NCBI GenBank assembly: GCA_021732215.1
Contig: JAKFVL010000031.1
Span: 1 to 49,217, forward strand
DNA length: 49,217 nucleotides
Source: Hyphomicrobiales bacterium
Lineage (GTDB): Bacteria; Pseudomonadota; Alphaproteobacteria; Rhizobiales; Xanthobacteraceae
Reading direction: 5' to 3'
Under the pieces are notes generated by a model that was given only the letters and a program-made list of their open reading frames with translations, was not told the DNA's origin and made no database searches. How positions within the stretch are numbered: the stretch's first letter is position 1; the number at the start of each line of letters is the position of its first letter. Shown piece by piece: positions 1 to 9,485 of the stretch. A program made the translations under genes and the position numbers.

Positions 1-30
1 AGAGAACCTCAGCAGCTAGAACGCCTCGCC

Positions 31-120
31 CCCGGGCGAGATCAAATCGGAGAGGTGGGCGACATCGTCTCGGAATCCCCGGGCGACTTCATATCGGTAC
101 ACCCGGGCGACTTCGTCGGA
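31..120. repeat. Four direct repeats, 23/24-bp spacing (IS21-like end?)
   Basis: The hexamer GGGCGA recurs at 34, 57, 81 and 105, so at 23, 24 and 24 bp steps. Each copy is followed by a partly conserved tail ending in a TCGG-type motif, and copies 1, 3 and 4 begin CCCGGGCGA. Such regularly spaced repeats are known as multiple terminal repeats at the ends of IS21-family elements, and rhizobial IS21 ends often carry similar GGGCGACTTC motifs. The body of the element would lie left of the window and is not seen. Regulator-binding iterons are the alternative. Confidence 0.55.
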
Positions 121-178
121 ATCCGCACTCACAGAGCGCGAAAATACACGGAATCCCAGATCGATTCAACTTAAACCC

Positions 179-793
179 TCATTCCGCTCTGGCTCCATTC
201 ATGATGGCGATCATCAACTCGGCTGCGTTTCTCACGCCCAATTTTCGCATAATCCGTGCTCGGTGATCGTCGACCGTGCGCCAGCTAATTCCGAGAACAG
301 AAGCTATCTGCTTACTGGATAGGCCAACCGCGATCTGGTCGATCACTTCCCTTTCTCGCGATGATAACCCTTGACGCCTCGGAAAAATTCCGACCTGAAA
401 GCCCTCGGTCTGGATGCGTCTTTCTGTGAGAGCAATCTCGAGGCGACGGACGATCTCGTGATGGTCAAGCGGCCTCGAAACGAAATCTATTGCGCCAGCT
501 TTCATGATTTTTACCGCCGTTGGGATATCTCCATACCATGAAGTCACAAGCAACGGCGCTGGATAATCCGCAAGATCAGCCAAGATCTCAAGATCGCTGG
601 TATCTTTAGATAACTCGAAAAATATGCATGAGGGCGCCCGGTCCTTTAGGTTTTTCCGTAGAACCTTCTTGTCGGCGAAGCAGATGACATCATATCCCGC
701 TGTTTGCAGGACATCTCGCAATTCCTCGCGCGATTTGCGATCGGCATCAAGAATATAGATACTGCCCTTATGGGGGCCTTGAACGGGATTCAT
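179..793 (-). CDS. FixJ/LuxR-type response regulator with degenerate receiver
   Basis: A 204-residue two-domain regulator in the NarL/FixJ class. Residues about 11-125 form a receiver fold and 143-200 a LuxR-type helix-turn-helix (GLSSREREV... then a recognition helix near WRTVDDHRARIMRKLGV). The receiver aligns with FixJ, but its phosphorylation pocket is altered: the phospho-acceptor Asp is Glu60 (IFFELS), the first acidic pair is D16-A17 instead of Asp-Asp, the conserved Thr is Ser85, and the Lys before Pro is Arg107. The DNA-binding domain looks intact. No histidine kinase is adjacent, so it is an orphan. Glu in place of the acceptor Asp often mimics phosphorylation, so constitutive DNA binding is plausible (inference). 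The ATG start at 793 is the natural one. Confidence 0.9.
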   Translation of the reverse strand: MNPVQGPHKGSIYILDADRKSREELRDVLQTAGYDVICFADKKVLRKNLKDRAPSCIFFELSKDTSDLEILADLADYPAPLLVTSWYGDIPTAVKIMKAGAIDFVSRPLDHHEIVRRLEIALTERRIQTEGFQVGIFPRRQGLSSREREVIDQIAVGLSSKQIASVLGISWRTVDDHRARIMRKLGVRNAAELMIAIMNGARAE

Positions 794-1237
794 TTGAAAT
801 TGTCCCAGTTCAAATTAATTAACAATCCTATTCTCTTGGTCCGCACTGCCTCTTGATTTACCTCAAGTTTCTTGCGGTCCCTAGGGATGCGAAAGCGGGA
901 ATCGGCCGAAGTCCGCCTGCGTCCGCTCAAGTGCTTGCTAATGACAGCCAGATGGACGGTGCCAACGGCATCGCAATGCTCGGCGAAGCCATTTCACTCT
1001 GTCCAAGGTTTATGGTGAATTGTATCCCAGCTGTGAGCGTCTGGAGGCCTGCCAGCGGTGCGGTCAATTGCCGATCTGCTCAAGAGAAGGACATGTATTT
1101 ATCGGTGAACCGATTGGGAAAGATCGTCCGTAGTGGCGTTTGAAGCAATTCCCATAGCAAGTCAGTATTGGTCGATCTCGCAGTGCCACCTCGCCCCCTC
1201 GCTGACGCCGGTTGCCGGCCCGCTTGCCCGCCAGCAA
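794..1237. other. Intergenic stretch, no supported gene
   Basis: Upstream of the regulator at 793 (minus) and before the IS5 remnant. It starts with an AT-rich segment (about 800-835), a likely promoter zone for the regulator, although no clear -35/-10 pair can be assigned. Short open frames here show no recognisable protein. Confidence 0.4.
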
Positions 1238-1470
1238 GGCGCGTTGGCCAACATTCCGCCGAAACGCAACCGCAAAGACCCGATCTGCCTCAGCCCGCTT
1301 CTTTATCGCGCGCGCAATATGACCGAACGGTCCTTCAACAAATCGTGCAATGTCGGCGTGTCGCAACCCGATATGCCAAGCTGGCAGCCTACTATCTGGC
1401 GTTCGTCAAACGGGGATCAACTGTGTGCTAATGAGTCCGCGCTTGGGGACTCGGTGATTTCGCTTCGGCT
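1238..1470 (+). pseudogene. IS5-family transposase, C-terminal remnant
   Basis: In one frame it reads NIPPKRNRKDPICLSPLLYRAR, and after a frameshift near 1340 another frame gives QCRRVATRYAKLAAYYLAFV. Together these are the typical C-terminal end of rhizobial IS5-family (IS427-like) transposases, which carries the last catalytic Glu in a RARN(L)VERFFNK-type motif. Here that motif reads RARNMTERSFNK. A second frame change returns to the first frame near ANESAL. No N-terminal half or inverted repeats are visible, so this is a dead fragment. Confidence 0.7.
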
Positions 1471-1895
1471 TGATATCCTGCCTGAGATTGTCAATTGAGT
1501 TGATTCAAGCGAACCATTTGCGTCGTCCAACCAAGCCCGATACGCTTGCCCGTGCTGATCCAGGCGGTCCACGACGAGTTCTTGCTGACACTGACGGCAA
1601 CATTCGAACATGGCGTGCCCTTTGTCCTTTGGCCCCCTGGGCAGCTGCCATCGCTGCCGGCCGACAGCCTAGCCGGATCATTGGCCGCCACTTTGCCGAA
1701 TACTGAGTGCCGAACTAATTGAGCGTTTACCGAGCTTAGAGATTCAGCAGACGATAGCATCAGAATCGGCCGTCGCTAAGGTCTCTGCTTAGCCATTCTA
1801 AGGCATGCGCTGATTACGCTTTCTAGCAAATGGCCTCTTGATATTACACATCTCGATACCGTACCGATGACCAAGACGAGGCCGAGGAAAAGCCC
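1471..1895. other. Intergenic region upstream of GGDEF-EAL gene
   Basis: Follows the IS5 remnant. One frame is open from 1504 to a stop at 1720-1722 without an ATG start, and I do not recognise the product. The last 35 bases hold a purine-rich ribosome-binding site (GAGGAAAAG type, around 1883-1890) for the gene at 1896. Confidence 0.35.
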
Positions 1896-4172
1896 ATGAT
1901 GTCCAGGCCACTTCGCGACGCAGTGTTCGCTGCCATCGTGCGCGCTACACCGATGTCGATCCTCGGTCACGTCGTGAATGTGACGCTGGCCGTGATTGCC
2001 TTCTGGCGCCACGTCGAATCGGCGCCCTTGTTGCTGTGGGCGGCTGGTTCGTACGGTGTCGGAATCTGGGTGTTCTTGCGCTGGGCGACGAGGCGCAGGC
2101 GACGGGCAAAGCCCAGTACCTCGCCGCGCTCACGTGCGACCCGCAGGGCTACAATTTTCGGAGCCGCTTTGGCTGCCCCTTGGGGGATTCTTGGCTTCTG
2201 GCTACTTGGAGAACTTCCGCAGCAACCGGAATTGATTCTGATCGCCCTGTGCGTCGGCATGTCAGCCAGCGGAAGTGTACTTCTTTCTTCCACGTACCCG
2301 GCCGCCATTACTTACATGACCTGCATTCTAGCGCCGGTTGCGCTGAAGTGTTTTGTCGTTCTTGGTAGCGGCGAGTACCGCCTGTTGGGAGCGTTGACCA
2401 TCAGCTATGGCCTGTATCTGCTCAACTGTATCGGGAGTTGTGCAAAGCTGTTTGCGGACCGGAACCGGGCCGTCGATGAGCTCCAACAAAGCTTGCTCGA
2501 AACGCAAGATGCGAACGCTAGGTTTGAGGCTGCGTTGCGCAACATGCCACAGGGATTGAGTATGTTCGACGGCAACGATCGCCTGGTTGCCTTCAACAGC
2601 CAATATCTCGACATTTATGGATTGTCGCGCGACAGGGTCTCGATTGGTATGAAGTTCCACGAGGTCTTCGCCGGACAGGAGCTCGTCCCCGACCTTGATG
2701 TGTATCTGGCAGACCTCAAGCAGCGCATTGCCATGCCGGAACACTCCAACAATACAATCACCTTTCCGGATGGTCGAGTCATTTACATCTCCTATGCCCT
2801 TAACCCAGGTGGCGGCTGGGTAGCCACTCACGAAGACATCACCCAACGGAAAACTTTCGAACGAAAAATCGAACTGCTGGCGCATTTTGACGGACTGACG
2901 CGCCTCGCCAATCGAAACCTCTTCAAGAAGCGGCTTGAGGAGGCACTCGCGAGATATCGACGGCTGCAGAGCAGGTTTGCCGTCATGCTGCTCGATCTCG
3001 ACAAGTTCAAGGGCGTCAATGATGCGCTGGGACACCACGCCGGCGATGTCCTGCTGCGGCAGGTCTCCGACCGAATCAGGGCCACAGTGCGCGAAGTCGA
3101 CGTTCCCGCGCGCTTGGGCGGCGATGAGTTTGGCCTCATTGTGGCGCTCGGCGACGGACAGTTCGATGAGGCGGCCTCCGTGCTGGCCGAGCGCCTTATC
3201 GAGGCGATCGGCGCACCCTACGAAGTTGATGGACATCCCGTCGTGATCGGATGCAGCATCGGCGTCGCCATGGTCCCCGGCCATGGCGAGCGGTTTGACG
3301 AGATCTTGCACAACGCTGATCTCGCGCTCTACAAATCCAAGCACTCCGGCCGCAGCTGCAGCCATTTCTATTCTGACAGTCTGAGGGCAGAAGCCGAGGA
3401 GCGCAACAAGCTGGAAGTGGAGCTTCGCGAAGCGATCTGGCGTGACGAACTGGCCGTCCACTATCAGCCGATTTTCGATTTGAAAACCGGTGAAGTAAAG
3501 CTTGTTGAGGCGCTGGTGCGCTGGGACCACAAGACACGCGGATTTGTGCCGCCGGCCGAGTTTATCCCGATCGCCGAGGAAACCGGGCTGATTGTTGATC
3601 TCGGCAAGCTGGTTCTTGGCAAGGCCTGCCGTGACGTTGCGAAGATGCCGAATCACATCAGGGTCGCGGTCAACCTGTCACCAGTTCAATTCGCCAAGAG
3701 CGATCTAGTGCATGCTGTAACTTCCGCGCTGGCCGACGCGCGGCTGCAAGCATGTCGCCTCGAACTTGAGATCACTGAGGGCGTTTTTCTTGAAGACAAC
3801 GCGCAGAACCTGAAGACGCTTGCGCGGTTGAAAGAACTCGGCGTCTCGATCGCGCTCGACGATTTCGGAGCTGGATATTCGTCGCTAGCTTATCTGACAG
3901 CATTTCCGTTCGACAAAGTCAAAATTGACAAGTCTTTTATGCAACGGTTCGATCGAACCGAGACACAGATGGTAATGGCCTCGATCGTTCAGCTTGCTAA
4001 ATTGCTGAAGCTGTCCGTCCTCTCCGAAGGAATCGAAACCGAAGCTCAACTGGAGAAGCTTCGCTCCCTCGGCATCGAGTTCGGCCAAGGCTATCTGCTT
4101 GGCCGCCCGAAGCCAGCGGCGGCTTTGGCGTTTGCCAAGTATGAGCTGCACGACGAGATTGAGGCCGCCTAA
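1896..4172 (+). CDS. Membrane PAS-GGDEF-EAL c-di-GMP enzyme
   Basis: A 758-residue protein. Residues about 20-185 contain several hydrophobic membrane segments, followed by a short coiled linker, a PAS_7-type domain from about residue 212 (ALRNMPQGLSMFD), a GGDEF domain with the intact motif GGDEF at 408-412, and an EAL domain with EAL at 538-540. An inhibitory RxxD site (REVD) sits five residues before GGDEF. The EAL domain keeps the expected catalytic set: the EAL Glu, Asn in VAVNLSP, Glu in LEITEG, the Asp pair in LDDFGAGYSS, Lys in KIDKSF, Glu in EGIETE and Gln in GQGYLLGRP. Both cyclase and phosphodiesterase activity are therefore possible, and which dominates cannot be told from sequence. 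The start is the first of two adjacent ATGs, with a GAGG ribosome-binding site just upstream. Confidence 0.93.
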   Translation: MMSRPLRDAVFAAIVRATPMSILGHVVNVTLAVIAFWRHVESAPLLLWAAGSYGVGIWVFLRWATRRRRRAKPSTSPRSRATRRATIFGAALAAPWGILGFWLLGELPQQPELILIALCVGMSASGSVLLSSTYPAAITYMTCILAPVALKCFVVLGSGEYRLLGALTISYGLYLLNCIGSCAKLFADRNRAVDELQQSLLETQDANARFEAALRNMPQGLSMFDGNDRLVAFNSQYLDIYGLSRDRVSIGMKFHEVFAGQELVPDLDVYLADLKQRIAMPEHSNNTITFPDGRVIYISYALNPGGGWVATHEDITQRKTFERKIELLAHFDGLTRLANRNLFKKRLEEALARYRRLQSRFAVMLLDLDKFKGVNDALGHHAGDVLLRQVSDRIRATVREVDVPARLGGDEFGLIVALGDGQFDEAASVLAERLIEAIGAPYEVDGHPVVIGCSIGVAMVPGHGERFDEILHNADLALYKSKHSGRSCSHFYSDSLRAEAEERNKLEVELREAIWRDELAVHYQPIFDLKTGEVKLVEALVRWDHKTRGFVPPAEFIPIAEETGLIVDLGKLVLGKACRDVAKMPNHIRVAVNLSPVQFAKSDLVHAVTSALADARLQACRLELEITEGVFLEDNAQNLKTLARLKELGVSIALDDFGAGYSSLAYLTAFPFDKVKIDKSFMQRFDRTETQMVMASIVQLAKLLKLSVLSEGIETEAQLEKLRSLGIEFGQGYLLGRPKPAAALAFAKYELHDEIEAA

Positions 4173-5260
4173 CTCGAGACCCTCGATTATTTACATGGTG
4201 CCTTTCTTCCCTTCGAAGCATCTAGCCTGCCTTAACGGCTTCGTATGACGCTTTAGATTAGATAGAAAAGCGTGCGTGCACGTCGAACGTATATACGCCG
4301 CTGTAGTAGTCGCCGAGGATCCTCGGCTGCCGGCTGCTTGTGGAACCGGTGCCGGCGTACTTGATTACCACCGGCGTCGAGCTGCTCGGCGCCGTATAGT
4401 GAGAGTTACTGACGCGCCGACCACGACCGCTATAGACGCAAATACTGTAGAGGTTGACGCCGTGTACGGTATTATCGGCGGTCTGTAGGGGCTCGGACCG
4501 AGACTCCAAGCAATCAGGCGAAGTTCGCATCGGACCGTCGAGTCGTCTGTAATTGCGCGCAATCCGTTCGTCGAGCTATCCTAAACGAGCCTTATCGGCG
4601 CTTTTTTGCGGCCAGACCGATTTCTGTGATTCGATACGCTAAATCGCTACCGCTACCCCTGCCTTTCAATCCACCCTTTGGCTAACAGTCGTCTAAGGGT
4701 CTTTTGCGAATCGGGAAGCCCAATCGCCTTCACCCACCCTTTGCCCCGAAGCATTGCATGATCTGTCGCTCGGCGTCATTTGCTCATTGTTCTCCGGCCA
4801 AATTGCACGAGTTGCTCGACGTCACTCGTGCCGCTTCTCCTTTTTCCGATGATGCAATCATTCGGATTCGCTAATCCCTCAACGGTGGGGTTACTATGGT
4901 CATGAAATATCCAGTATAATGTGGGTTATCTTCCGCCGCTGAACGGCAAGTGCTGACCCCTTTTGGGCCATGGGCGGCTCAGAAATGGCCCGCCTGAATC
5001 AGGCGACCCGGTCAGCGGAGAATCGGGTGCGCACCGGACCGGTGTCATAAAAGATGAGGATGGCTCCCCCATTTTGCTTCAGCTCCCAAGATCAGCGGCT
5101 CTGCTGGAGCGGGCAAATCGTTCAAGCGAGGAAACGGTGGCAACTCAATACGGGCACTCGCCATTGCAGGACAGTTTAACTCCCCGGGCAGGGCGGACAG
5201 GCTCTGCCGTTCGTTATCTGGGCCTTCGGATCATCAGCAGATTACGCGGCGAACTATAGC
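4173..5260. other. Long intergenic stretch before IS630
   Basis: About 1.1 kb with only short, unconvincing open frames. On the minus strand, 4258-4530 ends with a pattern of alternating aromatic residues (YYSGVYTFDVHARFSI) that recalls an outer-membrane beta-barrel C-terminus, but no start, signal peptide or family match can be supported. It may be a decayed porin-like fragment. The right edge is the IS630 insertion point. Confidence 0.3.
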
Positions 5261-6378
5261 TAGTGTCCTGAACCAGAAGTTCGCAACATCGCATCGTGTT
5301 TTGCCGGGGCATTGTATCGGCAGAAGCGCTCGATAGAAGCAAGAATGTCATCGGCTGATTTGGTCCACCGGAACGGTTTGGGATCGGCGTTGTGTCGTTC
5401 GATGAACGAGGTGATGTCCGCCCTGATGGCGGCGACGCTGCGATAGACGCCGCGCCTGATCTTCTTGTCGGTTAGGAGCGCGAAGAAGCGCTCGACCTGA
5501 TTGAGCCATGACGAACTGGTCGGGGTCAGGTGGACATGCCACCGCGGCCTTTTGGCCAGCCATTTCCGGATCAGCGGAGTCTTGTGCGTGGCGTAATTGT
5601 CCATGACGAGATGGACGCCGAGCTCGCACGGCACGGCGGCCTCGATCTCGTCGAGGAACTTGCGGAACTCAGCGGCACGGTGCCGTCCGTAGCACTTGCC
5701 GATGACCCGTCCAGTCGCGATGTCGAGGGCGGCGAACAGCGACGTGGTGCCGTGCCTTCTGTAGTCATGGCTCCTTCGGGCCGGCTGGCCGGGACGCATC
5801 GGCAACATCGGCTGATTGCGGTCCAGCGCCTGGAGTTGAGACTTCTCGTCCACACACAGAACGATGGCGTGCTCTGGCGGCGAGACGTAAAGGCCCACGA
5901 CGTCGCGCACCTTGGCCACGAAGTTCGGATCGGTCGAGAGCTTGAACGTCTCCAGCCGGTGCGGCTGGAGCCCGAAGGCTCGCCAGATGCGTTGCACCGT
6001 CGACACCGACAGGCCGCTGGCCTTCGCCATGCCACGGGAACTCCAATGGGTGGCGTTCTCGGGGCAGCTTTCCAGCGTCCTCACGATCACGGCCTCGATA
6101 CGGGCATCGTCAACGGTGCGCGGCGCCCCCGAGCGCGGCTCATCGTGCAGCCCGGCCACGCGCAGCTCCACAAAGCGCCGCCGCCATTTGCCTACCGTCT
6201 GCCGGTCCAGCCCCAACTTGGCCGCCACTTCCGTGTTCTGACCGCCTTCTGCGCAGGTCAGCACAATCCGGGCTCTCAGAGCCAGCGCCTGCGCCGTCTT
6301 CCGCCGCATCGTCAGCGACTTCAGTTCGGCACGCTCGTCATCGCTCAATATCAAAGGGGCAAGTTGCTGGACCGCCAT
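5260..6378 (-). CDS. IS630-family DDE transposase
   Basis: A 372-residue transposase. An N-terminal helix-turn-helix region (about residues 10-75, with [21 protein letters not shown]) is followed by a second winged-helix segment and the DDE catalytic domain. The catalytic residues are visible as Asp in CVDEKS, Asp in VMDNYATH and Glu in WLNQVERFF. Full length and uninterrupted, so probably active. The last in-element codon is CAC (His). The stop codon TAG is made from the duplicated target TA plus the first flanking base (position 5260), so termination depends on where the element landed. Usual job: cut-and-paste movement into TA sites. Confidence 0.95.
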   Translation of the reverse strand: MAVQQLAPLILSDDERAELKSLTMRRKTAQALALRARIVLTCAEGGQNTEVAAKLGLDRQTVGKWRRRFVELRVAGLHDEPRSGAPRTVDDARIEAVIVRTLESCPENATHWSSRGMAKASGLSVSTVQRIWRAFGLQPHRLETFKLSTDPNFVAKVRDVVGLYVSPPEHAIVLCVDEKSQLQALDRNQPMLPMRPGQPARRSHDYRRHGTTSLFAALDIATGRVIGKCYGRHRAAEFRKFLDEIEAAVPCELGVHLVMDNYATHKTPLIRKWLAKRPRWHVHLTPTSSSWLNQVERFFALLTDKKIRRGVYRSVAAIRADITSFIERHNADPKPFRWTKSADDILASIERFCRYNAPAKHDAMLRTSGSGH

Positions 6379-6471
6379 CAGACTCTCCGTCGCTGCCGAG
6401 CCTCAACCCTTGGCACAGCGACGCGAATCTATTGCGAATCTACGATTGCGAACTTGTGACTCGGGACACTA
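5261..6471. mobile_element. Complete IS630-family insertion sequence
   Basis: The ends are near-perfect inverted repeats: 5262-5285 and 6447-6470 match over 24 bp with four mismatches, both outer ends reading AGTGTCC inward. The element is bounded by TA at 5261-5262 and 6470-6471, the dinucleotide that IS630/Tc1-mariner elements target and duplicate. It encloses one intact transposase gene. It sits 17 bp past the stop codon of the chemoreceptor at 6488 and interrupts no recognised gene. Confidence 0.92.
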
Positions 6472-6487
6472 GGCTGGCATCTCCGCA

Positions 6488-7807
6488 TCACGCGGTCGCG
6501 GTCAGCCGCTGGAGGAACTGCGCAACCTCCCGCCGAAGTATTTCGACCTGCCCGTGGACGCGTTCGGAGGCGCCGTTGACGCGGGTTGCTGCCTGCCCGG
6601 TATCGGCGGCGGCTGCGCTGATGCCGCCGACATTGGAAGAAACTTCCGAGGTGCTGGCCGAGGCTTCCTGCATGTTGCGTGCGATCTCGCGCGTCGCAGC
6701 ACCCTGCTGCTCGATCGCTGCAGCGATCGCAGAAGCGATTTCATTGACCTCGTCGATGGTCCGCGCGATCGCCTCGACGGCGGTCACAGAACTAGTTGTG
6801 CTCTGCTGCATCTCATTGACGTTGGCGCTGATCTCCTTGGTCGCCTTGGCCGTCTGATTGGCAAGATTCTTCACCTCCGAGGCGACCACGGCGAAGCCGC
6901 GTCCAGCCTCGCCTGCGCGGGCCGCCTCGATGGTGGCGTTCAACGCGAGCAGATTGGTCTGCCCGGCGATATCGCTGATTAATTTGACGACGTCGCCGAT
7001 CCGCGTCGCCGCGTCCGCGAGGCCGCGAATCTCGCTGCCCGCGCGGCTGGCCTCTGCGACTGCGCGGCCAGTGTTCTCGGTGGAGCGGACAACTTGGCGG
7101 CTGATCTCGGCGATGGACGATGCGAGCTGTTCCGCTGCGCTCGCGACGGACTCGACGTTGGTGGAAGCCTGGCCCGATGCTGCTATCACGCTCGCCGTCT
7201 GATGGTCGGTCTTCTCAACCGCCGCTGCCATCTGGCCGGCATCCGTTTCGAGGTTGGTGGCGGCATCGACCAGATTACCGGCGATTTCGTTGAGATGGGT
7301 GCCGAAGTCTTTTGCCAGGCCGCCGATCTCCACGACCTGCTTGCCTAGACTGTCGGTGCCGGCGTTGATGAGCTTCGCCGAATTGCGGAACGACCCGGGA
7401 AGGCCGCGCACTACGATTTTGCGGAAGTACTTGCCGCGGCTCGCATAATCCATCGATGCCGTCGTCTCGCGGACAAAGGCGTCGGTGATATCAAGCATGT
7501 CGTTGATAGACTTCTGCATCAGCCCGATCCGGCCTGGTAGCCTTTCGCTCAAGATACGCGACTCGAGATCGCCGCAGGCTGCACTGCCACAGACTCGGTT
7601 GGCTTCGCCGATCGCCGCGACCGCCCCCTTCAGGCTCCATATGGAATAGACCATCAGCAGAATGATGGTGCCGAGCAATATCGCAGCGGGCGCGCGGGGT
7701 AACGGATCGGCAATGCCTAAGCCCGTGAGCGCGGCGATGGCGAGCAAGCCCGCGACGCAGTTCGCCGCCTGAATCTTAGAGAGAGAGCACAAATTCGTCA
7801 TAGCCAA
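6488..7807 (-). CDS. Methyl-accepting chemotaxis protein without periplasmic sensor
   Basis: A 439-residue chemoreceptor. Two hydrophobic segments (about 15-35 and 40-60) form a membrane hairpin with almost no periplasmic loop. A linker then leads to a long coiled-coil signalling domain with the canonical hairpin tip [20 protein letters not shown]. It therefore cannot sense outside ligands by itself. Its start overlaps the 3' end of the PAS gene by 32 bp, implying translational coupling, and the PAS protein is the obvious sensory partner: together they equal an Aer-type energy/redox receptor split over two genes. ATGs at 7807 and 7801 are both possible. The IS630 insertion lies just past its stop codon and leaves the C-terminus intact. 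Confidence 0.92.
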   Translation of the reverse strand: MAMTNLCSLSKIQAANCVAGLLAIAALTGLGIADPLPRAPAAILLGTIILLMVYSIWSLKGAVAAIGEANRVCGSAACGDLESRILSERLPGRIGLMQKSINDMLDITDAFVRETTASMDYASRGKYFRKIVVRGLPGSFRNSAKLINAGTDSLGKQVVEIGGLAKDFGTHLNEIAGNLVDAATNLETDAGQMAAAVEKTDHQTASVIAASGQASTNVESVASAAEQLASSIAEISRQVVRSTENTGRAVAEASRAGSEIRGLADAATRIGDVVKLISDIAGQTNLLALNATIEAARAGEAGRGFAVVASEVKNLANQTAKATKEISANVNEMQQSTTSSVTAVEAIARTIDEVNEIASAIAAAIEQQGAATREIARNMQEASASTSEVSSNVGGISAAAADTGQAATRVNGASERVHGQVEILRREVAQFLQRLTATA

Positions 7808-8297
7808 CGCCTTGGTTCCTCAGCAAGCCAATCATCATATCGAGACTTGCACGCATGCCTTCCTTGGCGTTGCTGTGCCGCGCCTCTTCCTGACAGAGCG
7901 CTTTGTATATAGGGCTAATCTTCTCGACCGGACCGAGATCGGGCTTGCGGCGATTGGAATGGTATCCGACCAGGTTGCCGCTGATGTCGAAGGTCGGGGT
8001 AACATGGGCGAAGACCCAGTAATGGCTGCCGTCCTTTGCCAGATTGACGACGTAGGCAAAGATCTCCTGTCGGGCTTCGAGAGTATCCCAAAGCAGCTTA
8101 AAAACGCATCGTGGCATTTCCGGATGCCTGACCAGACTGTGCGGCGCCCCGACTAGCTCCTTCCAGGAATACTTCGCCATGCGGAGGAAGACGTCGTTGG
8201 CGTAGGTGATTCGACCCTTGAGATCGGTCTTCGACACGATCAGTTCTTCGTCACTGAGAACGTTTTCGATACCTGTCGGCTTTACGGTTCGCAACAT
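7776..8297 (-). CDS. PAS-domain sensor protein (split Aer-like)
   Basis: A 173-residue cytoplasmic protein with a single PAS domain of the Aer/PAS_3 type at about residues 10-115 ([47 protein letters not shown]). This type commonly binds FAD or haem in aerotaxis sensors; the cofactor cannot be told here. The C-terminal 50 residues are probably helical. I chose ATG 8297 because GAGG stands eight bases before it; the longer GTG start at 8369 adds 24 residues outside the PAS fold and lacks a better site. The gene overlaps the downstream MCP, so the two are co-translated. The PAS sequence resembles the N-terminus of the fused receptor at 29594. Confidence 0.88.
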   Translation of the reverse strand: MLRTVKPTGIENVLSDEELIVSKTDLKGRITYANDVFLRMAKYSWKELVGAPHSLVRHPEMPRCVFKLLWDTLEARQEIFAYVVNLAKDGSHYWVFAHVTPTFDISGNLVGYHSNRRKPDLGPVEKISPIYKALCQEEARHSNAKEGMRASLDMMIGLLRNQGVGYDEFVLSL

Positions 8298-8628
8298 CGT
8301 TGGAGCCTCGCGTACTGAATGGCAAGTCGCATGCCGCTCGCTACGATAAGGAAAAGGCATCAACAGCACTTTAACGCTCGACGTTATGGCCTCCTGAAAA
8401 CTACTGATTGAGTTCGCGGCTGAAACTCATTCGCAATTGAGGGAATTGGTATCCCCGCTCCCGCGTCAGCAGAGAATTTTGGCCGTGCTGGTGTGCGAAG
8501 ACGATCATCGATCGGCACAACGCTGCCACCAAGCCCGGCTGCGGAGTAAGCCGCCTGGCGTTGCTCGGGCAAATGACCGCCGTGCCCTCAATGGGCTTTT
8601 TTTGATCTCGCGCTCCGGAGCGCCTGGC
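8298..8628. other. Intergenic, PAS gene to IS66 left end
   Basis: Should carry the promoter of the PAS-MCP pair (minus strand), but no consensus boxes are clear. A small hairpin, GCCC-TCAAT-GGGC followed by seven Ts at 8584-8603, could act as a weak plus-strand terminator. Nothing else is supported. Confidence 0.35.
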
Positions 8629-8688
8629 GTAAGCGTCCGAAGAAAGACGCCTTGCGACGGGGTGGTCTGATGGTTGAGAACTGTACGT

Positions 8689-9096
8689 ATGGACAGCCAT
8701 ACGATCAGTGCGTTGAATCGACTCGAAGTGGTGGAGACGGGCCGGCGGCGACGTTGGTCTGAGGAGGAGAAGGCGCGGATTGTTTTGGAAAGCCTGTCCG
8801 AGCCGCGCTTGGTTGCGGCGACGGCGCGGCGATATGGCCTGTCGCGTTCCCTGCTGGTGACCTGGCGAAGGGCGCTCGCGGCGGATCGGGCCAAATCTGA
8901 GGCTGGCTTTGTCAGAGCGGTTGTCGCGGAAGGTGGGCCGTCCCGTCAACCGCACTTTCGTCGCGGGGCGCGACGGAGCATTCGACCGAGCGGCGAATTG
9001 AGATCGAGTTGACGAGCGGGCGGCGTATTATTGTCGATGCGGGCATCGATGTCGAAGTGCTTGGCGCGCCTCATCGGGGTTCTGGATCGACGATGA
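8689..9096 (+). pseudogene. tnpA: IS66 tnpA (OrfA), frameshifted twice
   Basis: The start reads MDSHTISALNRLEVVETGRR with a helix-turn-helix (RLVAATARRYGLSRSLLVTWRR), typical of the IS66 DNA-binding accessory protein. The frame is lost near 8950-8970; the expected [21 protein letters not shown] then appears in another frame. A one-base G insertion near 9063 shifts again before the normal end [11 protein letters not shown]. In the restored frame its TGA overlaps the tnpB start as ATGA at 9093-9096, the usual IS66 coupling. Confidence 0.8.
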
Positions 9097-9440
9097 TTCC
9101 GGTCCCTACGGGAGTTCGGGTGTGGCTGGCGACTGGCCACACCGACATGCGTAAAGGGTTCGCCTCCTTGTCGTTACAGGTACAAGAGGTGCTGCGCCGC
9201 GATCCGCTGAGCGGTCATTCGTTTTGCTTTCGCGGACGCAGGGGCGATCTATTGAACGTGATCTGGCATGACGGCCAGGGCGCATGCCTATTTACGAAGA
9301 AATTGGAGAGGGGTCGTTTTATATGGCCGTCGCTGGTGGACGGCGCGATGTCGATCTCGCAGGCGCAGATGAGTTATCTGTTGTCCGGCATCGATTGGCG
9401 CAACCCCCAGGAGTCCTGGCGTCCAACGAGCGTTGGCTGA
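9093..9440 (+). CDS. tnpB: IS66 TnpB (Orf2) accessory protein
   Basis: A 115-residue protein, full length for IS66 Orf2. Conserved segments include [32 protein letters not shown] and YLLSGIDWR. TnpB is needed with TnpA and TnpC for IS66 movement; its biochemical role is unknown. I chose ATG 9093 because it overlaps the proper tnpA stop; the same frame also opens at 9009, but that part belongs to the shifted tnpA tail. This is the only undamaged gene of the element. Confidence 0.88.
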   Translation: MIPVPTGVRVWLATGHTDMRKGFASLSLQVQEVLRRDPLSGHSFCFRGRRGDLLNVIWHDGQGACLFTKKLERGRFIWPSLVDGAMSISQAQMSYLLSGIDWRNPQESWRPTSVG

Positions 9441-9485
9441 GAGTTTGCCGTTTGATTTTAGCAGCGAATATGATTCCATCTGGTA

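Noticed and set aside
1504-1722. Open frame without ATG reading like a hydrophobic small protein
   Set aside because: No start codon with a ribosome-binding site near its beginning and no recognised family.
2328-3656. A 442-codon minus-strand open frame
   Set aside because: It lies entirely antisense to the GGDEF-EAL gene, whose domains are all recognised; typical shadow frame.
4258-4530. Possible outer-membrane barrel C-terminus on the minus strand
   Set aside because: Only a short aromatic-alternating tail is suggestive; no signal peptide, no start and no family match, so not listed as a gene.
8401-8955. A 184-codon minus-strand open frame
   Set aside because: It is antisense to the IS66 left end and tnpA, Arg/Ser/Pro-rich, with no family resemblance; an artefact of GC-rich coding DNA.
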